This document shows, in pieces, positions 1-8,499 of a stretch of 64,000 bases of DNA. Numbering within the stretch: position 1 is the first letter of the stretch; every line of letters begins with the position of its first letter. The stretch spans positions 19,708 to 83,707 of the forward strand of contig JAPPNP010000054.1 of NCBI GenBank assembly GCA_028873795.1, read 5' to 3'. Below the pieces are notes generated by a model. That model searched no databases, was not told the DNA's origin, and was given only the letters and a program-made list of their open reading frames with translations. The DNA is from Chloroflexota bacterium. Its GTDB lineage: Bacteria > Chloroflexota > UBA11872. The position numbers and the translations under genes are program-made.

Positions 1-1
1 A

Positions 2-988
2 GCGGCTCTGTTCGACCTGACCCCGTTCGCCAAGTTCGAGGTGACCGGCCCCGGCGCGCTTGGGGCGCTGCAGCGCCTCGCCTCCAACGAGATGGACAAG
101 CCGGTCGGCTCGATCACCTACACGCCGATTCTCACGCCACGCGGGGGCGTCAAGTGCGATCTGACGGTGACGCGGCTCGGCACGGAGCGATTCCTGGTGG
201 TCACCGCCGGTTCCACCGGGCCGCACGACCTGGATTGGATCCGGTCGCATCTACCGGAGGACGGATCGGTCAACGTGGCCGACGTCTCGGCCGAACAATG
301 CTGCGTCGGCCTGTGGGGACCGAACGCCCGCGACGTGCTGCGCCGCGTATGCGAGGACGACGTGAGCAACGCCGGATTTCCCTACCTGACCGCGAAGCCG
401 ATCACCGTGGCCGGAGTTCCGGCGCTGGCGCTGCGCATCTCCTACGTCGGTGAGCCTGGTTGGGAGATTTACGCGCCCGCGGAGCACGGGCTGCGGCTTT
501 GGGATGCGCTCTGGGACGCGGGCCGGCCGCTCGGTCTGATCGCGGCGGGCGGCGGCGCGTTCGACTCGCTGCGGCTCGAAAAGGGCTACCGGCTCTGGGG
601 CAACGACATCCACACGGAGTACAACCCGTTCGAGGCCGGCCTGGGATTCGCCGTGAAGATGAGGAAAGGCGAATTCATCGGCAAGCAGGCGCTCAGCGAA
701 ACCAGGGCGCAGGGTCTGACGCGGCGGCTGTGCTGCATGACCCTGGACGACCCGAGCCGCGTCGTCATGGGCAAGGAGCCCATCTTGGACGGCGATCGCG
801 TGCTGGGCTATGTGACCAGCGCGAACTACGGCCACTCCATCGGCCGCGGCATCGTGTATGGCTACCTGCCAACTGGCCCGGCAGCGGCTGGGACCAGGGT
901 GGATGTCCTCTACTTCGGCGAGCGCCTCACGGCGACGGTGGCCAACGATCCGCTCTACGATCCGGACGGCAGCAGGTTGACGGCGTGA
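2..988 (+). CDS. GcvT/aminomethyltransferase-family protein, 5' truncated by window edge
   Basis: Frame is open to the left edge (AALFDLTPFAKFEVTGPGA...); GcvT-like motifs ...SYVGEPGWEIYAP..., NPFEAGLGFAVKMRKGEFIGKQAL. Confidence 0.85.
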   Translation, partial: AALFDLTPFAKFEVTGPGALGALQRLASNEMDKPVGSITYTPILTPRGGVKCDLTVTRLGTERFLVVTAGSTGPHDLDWIRSHLPEDGSVNVADVSAEQCCVGLWGPNARDVLRRVCEDDVSNAGFPYLTAKPITVAGVPALALRISYVGEPGWEIYAPAEHGLRLWDALWDAGRPLGLIAAGGGAFDSLRLEKGYRLWGNDIHTEYNPFEAGLGFAVKMRKGEFIGKQALSETRAQGLTRRLCCMTLDDPSRVVMGKEPILDGDRVLGYVTSANYGHSIGRGIVYGYLPTGPAAAGTRVDVLYFGERLTATVANDPLYDPDGSRLTA

Positions 989-1061
989 ACCACACTGACG
1001 CTCTGGCGGCTGGCGAGATGCCGCATCGGTGCAACGACCGACGGCGACTGGAGGTCCTCGG

Positions 1062-2303
1062 ATGACGCAAACGCTGGTGATCGACGGACTCAAGCCGCGT
1101 CGCGTGCCGATCAATCTGCGGCAGAGCGGCAACAGCGACGCGCGAATGCTCATCTCCACACGCGTCAGAAAGTCTCCCTGGTGGCACCTGTCAAAGGCCG
1201 CGGGATGTTGGGCTTACACCACCTACAACCACATGTACCACCCACGCGCCTACATCAAGCCCGAGGACGGCGGGCTGCTCGAGGAATACCGCTACCTCAC
1301 GCAGCACGTCAGCATGTGGGACGTCGCGGTGGAGCGACAGATCCAGGTCAAGGGCCCGGACGCCGCCGACTTCGTCAACCTGCTGATCACGCGCGACGTG
1401 CACGCGCTGCTGCCGCCGATGCAGGCGCGCTACGTGATCCTGTGCAACCAGCACGGCGGTGTCATCAACGACCCGGTGCTGCTGCGGGTCGCGGAGGACG
1501 AATTCTGGTTCAGCATTTCGGACTCGGATGTCCTGCTTTGGGCGCAGGGCGTCAATGCCAACGCCGGCTACGACGTCGACATCAACGAGATCGACGTGGC
1601 CCCGGTTCAGATCCAGGGACCCAAGTCGGCCCCGCTGATGGAGAAGGTGTTCGGTCCGCAGGTGCGGCAAATCCCCTACTACGGCCTGCTGCACGCCACG
1701 CTCAACGGCCATGCGGTCACGATTTCTCGCACGGGCTTCTCGGCTGAGATCGGCTTTGAAATCTATCTGCACGACGCCATGCGCCACGCGGATGACGTGT
1801 GGCCGCACATCCTGGAGCAGGGCGCGGAATTCAACCTGCGCGTCATCGCTCCCAGCCACATCCGACGTCTGGAGGCCGGCATCCTCTCCTACGGCCAGGA
1901 CCTGGACATCGAGAACAACCCATATGAGGTCCGGCTCGGCTGGCAGGTGGATCTGACCAAGGACAACTTCATCGGCAAGGACGCGCTGGCCAGGATCAAG
2001 GCCGAGGGCGTGACCCAGCGGCTGGTTGGGTTGAGGGTCGGGGGCGATCCGATCACCTGGTACAACGAGGATTTCTACCTGGTCCAGGACGCCGAGTCCG
2101 GCCGCGACGTGGGCTACGTCACCAGCGCCTTCTGGTCGCCAAATGTCGGGTCGAACATCGCCCTGGCGGTCATGCCGCCCACGCACTGGAAGCGTGGCGC
2201 CCGCGTGAAGGTGCAGCTCCCGCAGGATGGTCCCGTCGACGCGGAGGTGGTGCGAGTGCCCTTCGTCGACCCGACCAAGGAGCGGCCAAAGACGGCCCTT
2301 TGA
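1062..2303 (+). CDS. GcvT-family protein, DmdA-like (aminomethyltransferase / demethylase superfamily)
   Basis: ATG at 1062 preceded by GGAGGT; SRTGFSAEIGFEIYL, NNPYEVRLGWQVDLTKDNFIGKDAL typical of GcvT/DmdA family; substrate not determinable. Confidence 0.8.
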   Translation: MTQTLVIDGLKPRRVPINLRQSGNSDARMLISTRVRKSPWWHLSKAAGCWAYTTYNHMYHPRAYIKPEDGGLLEEYRYLTQHVSMWDVAVERQIQVKGPDAADFVNLLITRDVHALLPPMQARYVILCNQHGGVINDPVLLRVAEDEFWFSISDSDVLLWAQGVNANAGYDVDINEIDVAPVQIQGPKSAPLMEKVFGPQVRQIPYYGLLHATLNGHAVTISRTGFSAEIGFEIYLHDAMRHADDVWPHILEQGAEFNLRVIAPSHIRRLEAGILSYGQDLDIENNPYEVRLGWQVDLTKDNFIGKDALARIKAEGVTQRLVGLRVGGDPITWYNEDFYLVQDAESGRDVGYVTSAFWSPNVGSNIALAVMPPTHWKRGARVKVQLPQDGPVDAEVVRVPFVDPTKERPKTAL

Positions 2304-2404
2304 CAGGCGGCGGATTCCGGCCCGCAACGGAATGACGGAGGGGGCGGTCCCTCACCCCGATCCCCCGCCCAATACGGGGGCGGGCGGTTCTTGCCGTGTG
2401 TTCG

Positions 2405-3115
2405 CTAGCAGGCCGACCAGGTGGCCGAGCAGCCGTCGTCGAACTTGGCCCCGACGGTCACCGAAATGATCTTGATCTCCTCCTGCGGAACGGACCCCTC
2501 ACCGTCAGATCCCTCGGCAACCGGCACCGCCTCGATCTTTTCCAGGGTAGCGACCGATGGTTTGTGTTCGTCCTTCAGTTGCCCGAACAGCGTGAAGTCT
2601 GGCGGCAGGCGGTCTTGCGCCGTGAGGTCATCCAAAATGATGAAGAACTGGGAGCCGTTGGAGTCGGGCGTGCCCTTGTTGGCCATGGCCAGCCCGCCGC
2701 GGATGTACGGCCGCTGGGGCGGCTCGATCTCGAATGAGTAGCCCGGCCCACCGGTGCCCGTGCCAGAGGGATCGCCGCCTTGCACCATGAAGCCGGGAAT
2801 CAGGCGATGGAAGGTTACGCCGTCGAAGTAGCCCTCGTTGGCGAGGAAGATGAAGTTGTTGACGGCCAGCGGCGCCTCTTCGTGGAACAGCGCGAAGCTC
2901 ATGCGCCCATGGTTGGTGGCAATGATCACCCAAGGCTCACCCTTGGGAATGTTGTCCATCTCCGGGTAGGCGTTGTAGGGCCCCCCCTCGGCTGATTGAG
3001 TCGAGACCGTCGAACCGGTCGAACCGGTCGAACCGGTCGATCCCGTCGTGCCTTCGCCACAGGCGGCTAACACAAGCACGAATACCAACCCGACCAAGAT
3101 TGCCCGCCACATCAC
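2405..3115 (-). CDS. Peptidyl-prolyl cis-trans isomerase (cyclophilin type), lipoprotein
   Basis: Lipobox LVLAACGEG; cyclophilin core YFDGVTFHRLIPGFMVQGGDPSGTGTGGPGYSFEIE, GSQFFI. Confidence 0.93.
   Translation of the reverse strand: MMWRAILVGLVFVLVLAACGEGTTGSTGSTGSTGSTVSTQSAEGGPYNAYPEMDNIPKGEPWVIIATNHGRMSFALFHEEAPLAVNNFIFLANEGYFDGVTFHRLIPGFMVQGGDPSGTGTGGPGYSFEIEPPQRPYIRGGLAMANKGTPDSNGSQFFIILDDLTAQDRLPPDFTLFGQLKDEHKPSVATLEKIEAVPVAEGSDGEGSVPQEEIKIISVTVGAKFDDGCSATWSAC
3010..3050. repeat. 9-bp tandem repeat (cgaaccggt)n encoding STG repeats of cyclophilin linker
   Basis: cgaaccggtcgaaccggtcgaaccggtcgatcccgt in the sequence. Confidence 0.85.
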
Positions 3116-3202
3116 GCACCAACCTCCGCAAGTCCGCAGCAGCGGGCATTGTCCCAGAGCACGGCGCGGCCTGAAAAGCCGCCGCCGGTCGGATGTTTGG
3201 CC

Positions 3203-4009
3203 CTAGCCGGAAGACTCCTCAGCGGGGACAAGCTCGCGCCGACCCTGATACAGCCCCAGCCCGATGACGAACAGCGCCAGGGCGCCGATCATCTGGAAGA
3301 CGTTGTTCACCAGCAGCAGCGTGACGGTGTCGAGGCCGGGAGCGAGCAGCGCAATCAAGAAGTTGATGATGGCGCCCACTCCGATGATGACCAGAACGTA
3401 GGACGCGAGCTTGAAGGCATTCAGGCCGCTGAACCGTCCGGCCAGCCCAATCCCGGTCAGGGCCGACGCGACGGGATAGAGCCACAAGAACCCCATGAGC
3501 AATCCGGCAATGTCGATCTGAACGTCCAGGGCGAATTGCGCGAGCTGCGCTTGCGCTTCGGCGGACTCGGCCGAGTCCAGGCTGCGCTGCATCAGGTAAA
3601 TCACCATGTGTCGCTGGGCCAGGCCAAGAACGAATATGCCCCAGCCGAACAGACTGGTGACGACCCCTAGTCGCAAGGCCGTGCTCGCCAAGGATCGCTC
3701 ACCATTGCCGAGACGGTAGAGGGCGACGAAGCCGTAGGCGTAGAACAGCATGCCGAGGATCAACAGCATCGTCATCACGTGCCCCAAGACGGCTTGCTCG
3801 CCTAGGGGTACGATCGCCGCGGCGAAGTCCGTTTGGTCCACCGGGCTCACAAAAGGACCGCCGGGAAAGAACAAGCCCGCCACGATGGTGAGGACGACGC
3901 CCGCCATCAGGGCGAGACCCGTGCCTTTGTTTCCGATCAGCATGCTTGAGTTCACGGTCCTCATCGCCCTTTCCTGTGCGCACGATGCCAGCGTTGCACG
4001 GGCATACAC
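3203..4009 (-). CDS. Integral membrane protein, DUF4386-like
   Basis: Multiple hydrophobic helices; long single ORF. Confidence 0.65.
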   Translation of the reverse strand: MYARATLASCAQERAMRTVNSSMLIGNKGTGLALMAGVVLTIVAGLFFPGGPFVSPVDQTDFAAAIVPLGEQAVLGHVMTMLLILGMLFYAYGFVALYRLGNGERSLASTALRLGVVTSLFGWGIFVLGLAQRHMVIYLMQRSLDSAESAEAQAQLAQFALDVQIDIAGLLMGFLWLYPVASALTGIGLAGRFSGLNAFKLASYVLVIIGVGAIINFLIALLAPGLDTVTLLLVNNVFQMIGALALFVIGLGLYQGRRELVPAEESSG

Positions 4010-4019
4010 TAACAGGCCA

Positions 4020-4177
4020 ATTCGGATTCGCGCAATCCGGCGAAACGAACCAATATAGAGATAAGTTTACAATTGAGCGCAATATGTAAGAAGTGCTATT
4101 CAATTGCTATTGCGGCGACTTCACAGGCCATGGTAATCTCAAGAAAGGTGTGAGTTTTTGCTTCGCACTAACCCCGC
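4020..4177. promoter_or_regulatory. AT-rich divergent intergenic/promoter region
   Basis: Visibly AT-rich relative to the window, between divergent 3203..4009(-) and 4178..4744(+). Confidence 0.4.
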
Positions 4178-4744
4178 ATGACCAAAGATACGTCCTTCCC
4201 GATGTGCTGCTCTGCCGCGACTGTCGGCGTGCATGCGACCCAAAGCATTGCGGTGGCGACGATCGCAGCGCATCGCGGCCGGGCGGCCATCTCCATGCTC
4301 GTGGCGGCAGTGGTGCTGATCGTGGTCAGCGGGTGTGGTGACGCGGAAGAGCCGCCGTACGCTTCTGAAGCATCGCCGGTCGCGACCACCGAAGCCACTG
4401 AAGTCGCGGCCGTCGAGACCGCGCAGCCCGCCTTTTCCGAGACAGCCCTCGCGGGCGAGAAGCTGTTCAACGCCAATTGCGCCCTCTGTCACGGCGAAAG
4501 CGCCGCGGGCACCACGCAGGGCCCGACGCTCATCGACCGGATTTACCATCCCGGCCATCACTCGGACTTCAGCTTCCGCCGCGCGGTGGCCCAAGGAGTC
4601 CGGCAACACCACTGGACATTTGGCGACATGCTTCCGGTCGCGACGGTCACGGCCGACGAGGTCGAGCAAATCATCTGCTATGTCCGGGAACTCCAGCGCG
4701 AGGCTGGCATATTCGACGGCGATAGCTTCGCCACGGTGTGCTGA
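4178..4744 (+). CDS. c-type cytochrome (mono-heme)
   Basis: AGEKLFNANCALCHGESAAG heme-binding CxxCH; N-terminal hydrophobic segment ending in VVSGCG. Confidence 0.85.
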   Translation: MTKDTSFPMCCSAATVGVHATQSIAVATIAAHRGRAAISMLVAAVVLIVVSGCGDAEEPPYASEASPVATTEATEVAAVETAQPAFSETALAGEKLFNANCALCHGESAAGTTQGPTLIDRIYHPGHHSDFSFRRAVAQGVRQHHWTFGDMLPVATVTADEVEQIICYVRELQREAGIFDGDSFATVC

Positions 4745-4854
4745 TTCACGGCGCGCGGTCCAACGTCGAGAGATCATGTCGGATGCGGCGAGATCCATGC
4801 CGTCGGAAGCTCCCATTGCCGGAAGTGCGGCGCCGGCGCTCGATCCCTGTGCCG

Positions 4855-5355
4855 ATGGACCGCGTTGCGCCAATCCTCGCCTTGTTCGCACTCTTGGCTG
4901 CCCTGCTTGTCGCCTGCGGCCCGGATCAGGGCGAAGCTTCGCCAAACGCCGCCGCGGCGGTGCCGGCGCCTCTCACCGGACGCGAGCTCTTCGCGGCAAA
5001 CTGCGCCACCTGCCATGGAGCCGAGGGTGAAGGTCAACCCAACTGGCACATCGCCAACGACGACGGCACCCTGCCGGCCCCGCCCCTCAACGGCGACGGT
5101 CACACCTGGCACCACGCGGATGGGTTGCTCTACCGCATCGTCAGCCAGGGCGGAGCCCAGTTTGAAAGCCCGAGCGATCCCAGCTTCAAGAGCGCTATGC
5201 CGGCGTTCGAAGACCGCCTGAGCCACGAAGAAATCATCGCCGTGCTGACATACGTCAAGAGCCTGTGGGGCAACAAGGTAAGGATGGACTTTTCCATCCG
5301 CGAGTCACAGGCATTGTTCAGTGAGCGAGACCCGTTTCCGCCTCAGAGCCCCTAG
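4855..5355 (+). CDS. c-type cytochrome lipoprotein (mono-heme)
   Basis: Start moved from 4738 to ATG 4855 giving lipobox LLVACGPDQ; GRELFAANCATCHGAEGEGQ. Confidence 0.85.
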   Translation: MDRVAPILALFALLAALLVACGPDQGEASPNAAAAVPAPLTGRELFAANCATCHGAEGEGQPNWHIANDDGTLPAPPLNGDGHTWHHADGLLYRIVSQGGAQFESPSDPSFKSAMPAFEDRLSHEEIIAVLTYVKSLWGNKVRMDFSIRESQALFSERDPFPPQSP

Positions 5356-5412
5356 CAAACCCCCTCCGCCATTCGCGAGACGGCGGGAATCCACCCTTCA
5401 TTGAACCTGGGG
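5356..5412. repeat. Family A palindromic intergenic repeat (degenerate)
   Basis: cccctccgccattcgcgagacggcgggaatccaccc. Confidence 0.65.
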
Positions 5413-5510
5413 GCGGACAGCATACGCCCGATGTTCCACAAGCCCGACCGGGTGTTGCAGAGGTCGCCGAAGGCCGGAGTCTAGGAGCCGCTGAGGCTAT
5501 TGCCCGACGG

Positions 5511-5537
5511 GTAGGGGCGGTTCGCGAACCGCCCTGG
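5511..5537. repeat. Family B palindrome gtaggggcggttcgcgaaccgccct
   Basis: Perfect inverted repeat ggcggttcg/cgaaccgcc. Confidence 0.75.
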
Positions 5538-5646
5538 TCCACTAGTTCAAGTGTCTCCCTCGCGGGTATCGATCGACGGACTGTCGCACCAGCTTGGGAC
5601 ACATGGCGCCGATCCCCACGGCCGCCGCTAACCGGTCGGGGAAGAC

Positions 5647-6882
5647 CTAAGGAACGGCGGGCGCCCCCAACACTCGGAAACCCAGATTCTCCGCCGTGCG
5701 CTCGGCCACCGGCAGCACCTCGATGACGACGTGGGACACGCCCACCACGTCGCCGTTGGCGTCAAAGCTGTAGTCGTCGCCGATGGCCCCGCTCCAGGTC
5801 AGGTTGTAGAGACAGTCCCGGAAGCCGTCGGCGTCCTGGTCGTCGTTTGTCTGGCGCAGGCACTCGGCCGCGATGTAGACGCCGTCGTAGGCCGAGCCCT
5901 GGAACCAGGGCCAAGGCGCGATGCCGAAGCGGGCGTTGAAACTGTCGAGGAACTTTCGGCCGATATCGGTGTCCAGGTCGGGATTGGGGACGACGGCCTT
6001 GAGTCCGGTGGCGGCCTCGCCGGCGATGTCGAGGGAGTTGGCCCCGGTGGGAACCACCTCGGAGTAGATCGGGCCTTCGTAGCCCAGTTCACGGACCTGC
6101 TTGATGATGGTTCCGCCGGAGACCTCGCCTTGGGCGGCAATCAGGAGGGCGTCGGGAGTCTCGGCGAGCAGCTTTGTCAGCTGGGTGCGGAAGTCGATGG
6201 CCTCTGTGGGGTAGCTCTCCGCCGCGACCACCACGCCGCCCAGCTTCTCGAATTGCAAGACCGCCGAGCGGCGCGCGCCCTCGGCGTAGTCGGTGGCCTC
6301 GGTGATCGTGCCGATCGCGCGAATCCCGTCGGTCCACATCGTGTTGCCGATGTCGGCGCCGACCTTCAGCGAGTTGATGGCGGTGCGGAAGATGTAGTCG
6401 CCGGCGTCGCTGATGTCGGGGCTGGTGGAGGATGCCGAAAAGAGGACGACGCCCTCCTGCTCCGCCAAGGGCGCGACGCCAAGCGTGGCCCCGCTGCACG
6501 TCGCGCCCAGGATGATCTTGACGCGTTCCACGTCCGTCAGCCGCTTGTACGCCGTGATGGCGTCCGCGGACGTGCACTTGGAGTCCTCCACGATGAGCTT
6601 TAGCGAACGCCCATTGATGCCGCCCGCGGCGTTGATCTCCTCCACCGCGATCAGCTTGGACCGGGAAAAAGGAATGCCATAGGACTCACCCACGCCGGTC
6701 AGCGAGTCCAGCGCGCCAATCACGAAGGGCTCCTGCGAGGAGTCGGCCTGACCCGATGCGCCCGCGGCGGCCGTCGACGCGGGCTCGGCGCCGGGGGTCG
6801 GTGCCACCTGCTCGCCGCACGCAAGCAGAAGCACTACCGTCAGGGCGAGAAAGGCGAGGGTCTTGCAGGACATGGAATTCAA
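5647..6882 (-). CDS. ABC transporter substrate-binding lipoprotein, branched-chain amino acid/amide type (LivJ-like)
   Basis: Lipobox VVLLLACGEQ; FVIGALDSLTGVGESYGIPFSRSKLIAVEEINAAGGINGRSLKLIVEDSKC. Confidence 0.9.
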   Translation of the reverse strand: MNSMSCKTLAFLALTVVLLLACGEQVAPTPGAEPASTAAAGASGQADSSQEPFVIGALDSLTGVGESYGIPFSRSKLIAVEEINAAGGINGRSLKLIVEDSKCTSADAITAYKRLTDVERVKIILGATCSGATLGVAPLAEQEGVVLFSASSTSPDISDAGDYIFRTAINSLKVGADIGNTMWTDGIRAIGTITEATDYAEGARRSAVLQFEKLGGVVVAAESYPTEAIDFRTQLTKLLAETPDALLIAAQGEVSGGTIIKQVRELGYEGPIYSEVVPTGANSLDIAGEAATGLKAVVPNPDLDTDIGRKFLDSFNARFGIAPWPWFQGSAYDGVYIAAECLRQTNDDQDADGFRDCLYNLTWSGAIGDDYSFDANGDVVGVSHVVIEVLPVAERTAENLGFRVLGAPAVP

Positions 6883-7009
6883 GCCAGACTGCGTTCGCCC
6901 ATGTTCAGCCCGCTACTCGGAATCCATGGTACGGCGTCTCAATTGCCCCTCGCGTGGTCTGGACGCCCGAATAGCGGGCGACATTGAGACCGTCATTCCC
7001 GCGACGGGA

Positions 7010-7068
7010 GACCTTTGCGTAACCCCTCCGTCATTCTCGCGAAGGCGGGAATCCACCATTCAATGAAT
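7010..7068 (+). repeat. Family A palindromic intergenic repeat
   Basis: gagacctttgcgtaacccctccgtcattctcgcgaaggcgggaatccacc. Confidence 0.8.
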
Positions 7069-7133
7069 CTGGAGGCAGTTGGGATGCGCACGGTCAGCCT
7101 TCGGCAGACTGAATTCTGCAAAGGTCTCCGAAG

Positions 7134-7200
7134 AGAGAACTCTGCATAACCCTCCGTCATTCCGGCGAAAGCCGGAATCCAGTCCTCGCTCCACCTGGAG
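7134..7200 (+). repeat. Family A palindromic intergenic repeat
   Basis: gagaactctgcataaccctccgtcattccggcgaaagccggaatccagtc; perfect stem attccggc/gccggaat. Confidence 0.85.
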
Positions 7201-7265
7201 CCGCCCAGGGTGCTCCGCGCTATCCCGAGGCTGCCTCGGATATGCAAGAGTCTCCAAGGAACGGA

Positions 7266-8276
7266 TTACCCAGCCAACTCCCGTACCTTCGGAACAATGA
7301 CTCTGAACATGCGCTCGACTTCAGCCTTCAGCCACGCTTGGTAATCCGGCCACTTATCGCGGTCTTCTAGCTCCGCATCCGTCCGAACCATGACCCTCTT
7401 GATGCTCTCGGATTCCCACGGTTGCCAGTGGTATTGCTGCCCGGCGTCGCGGTGAATCAGGTCCGCTGACTCGGCTAGCCCGTCGAACCTAGCTTGTCGA
7501 TCGCGACCAAAGAACTCTAGGGCAACCCGCAACTCCCCGACCGAAAATGCCTCTCTGGCGGAATTCCATGCTGTGAAGAACGAAACAACTCTGATACCCG
7601 AGATTCCTACGCCGTGTGTCATGTACGAGTGCGGCCTCGGCCTACCGCACGGAACATCTCCTTCGGCGTCCATGAGTTCTGAGAAGCCTGCCCAAAACTC
7701 AAGCTGTATGGCCTGAGTTTCGCTTAGCTCACCGACTGACCCAGTTCCGGCTTGCACTGTCTTCGCCCAGTCATTCGGCTGCACGACCACGTTAAACCGC
7801 GGCGCGGGCCGCGAGTCGTCGATCTTCAACAGTTCAATCTCGATTCCGAAGTAGGCGTAATCCCGTGCGGTGCTGGCGTTCAAAAGATCCAGGGCAGCTC
7901 GATGCTCGTCGCGGAATTCCTCGGCAATCCAAACCACTGTCCGTGCATTCAGCCCTGCCGCGTAGGTAAGCAGCTTGCCCAGGTGATCGTGGTCGGTGCG
8001 TGCGTATTGGTTCTCGATGACAACCCACGATTCGTCATCGTCTCCTCCGTCCAAACGACGGCAGAGGATGTCCGCGCTGAATCCTCCAACTGCTTGCTCG
8101 ATTCCGTGCGGCTCCAGCGTCAGGCCGAGCGCCTCGCCCAATCGCTCCAAGTTGTCGGATTGCGCCAGCCAGGGTGTGAAATGCTGTGCCTCTTCTGCCC
8201 AGACGGTGCGCAGAGGGACGTGCTCAAGTTTTGAAATCGAAATGTCCGGCATGGTGGATACTCCCGAACGTGCCAT
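7266..8276 (-). CDS. DUF4268-type protein with PD-(D/E)XK nuclease-like N-terminal region
   Basis: FSADILCRRLDGGDDDESWVVIENQYARTDHDHLGKLLTYAAGLNARTVVWIAEEFRDEHRAALDLLN...YFGIEIELLKIDDSRPAPRFNVVVQPNDW. Confidence 0.7.
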   Translation of the reverse strand: MARSGVSTMPDISISKLEHVPLRTVWAEEAQHFTPWLAQSDNLERLGEALGLTLEPHGIEQAVGGFSADILCRRLDGGDDDESWVVIENQYARTDHDHLGKLLTYAAGLNARTVVWIAEEFRDEHRAALDLLNASTARDYAYFGIEIELLKIDDSRPAPRFNVVVQPNDWAKTVQAGTGSVGELSETQAIQLEFWAGFSELMDAEGDVPCGRPRPHSYMTHGVGISGIRVVSFFTAWNSAREAFSVGELRVALEFFGRDRQARFDGLAESADLIHRDAGQQYHWQPWESESIKRVMVRTDAELEDRDKWPDYQAWLKAEVERMFRVIVPKVRELAG

Positions 8277-8397
8277 GTCTCGTCGGCAGATTCCCAGTCT
8301 GTTGATGGTGGGACACTTTATCTCGCCTGTTCACGGACCAACGCCTCGCGACTTCGCTAGAGTGCGGCTGGCGGAATGTAAGGGATTGCAGATGGCG

Positions 8398-8440
8398 GTG
8401 GGGTGGATTCCCGCCTCCGCGGGAATGACGGAGGGGCGGA
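8398..8440 (-). repeat. Family A palindromic repeat, inverted orientation
   Basis: gtggggtggattcccgcctccgcgggaatgacggaggg. Confidence 0.8.
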
Positions 8441-8499
8441 GGTGACGGGGCCGACGTGACGCACTCCCGGAGTTTCGAACCACGATTGAAGGTGCGGGC

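Noticed and set aside
2356-2390. Palindrome cccccgcccaatacgggggcggg after the DmdA-like gene
   Set aside because: Could be a terminator between convergent genes or another REP-like unit, but lacks a U-tract and further copies in the window; not called.
4738-4854. Longer N-terminus of the second cytochrome c (ORF start 4738)
   Set aside because: Start at 4855 gives a proper lipoprotein signal; the upstream extension is Arg-rich and overlaps the previous gene end.
7010-8440. CRISPR array from clustered family A repeats
   Set aside because: Irregular spacing, both orientations, palindromic units dispersed genome-wide rather than direct repeats with uniform spacers.
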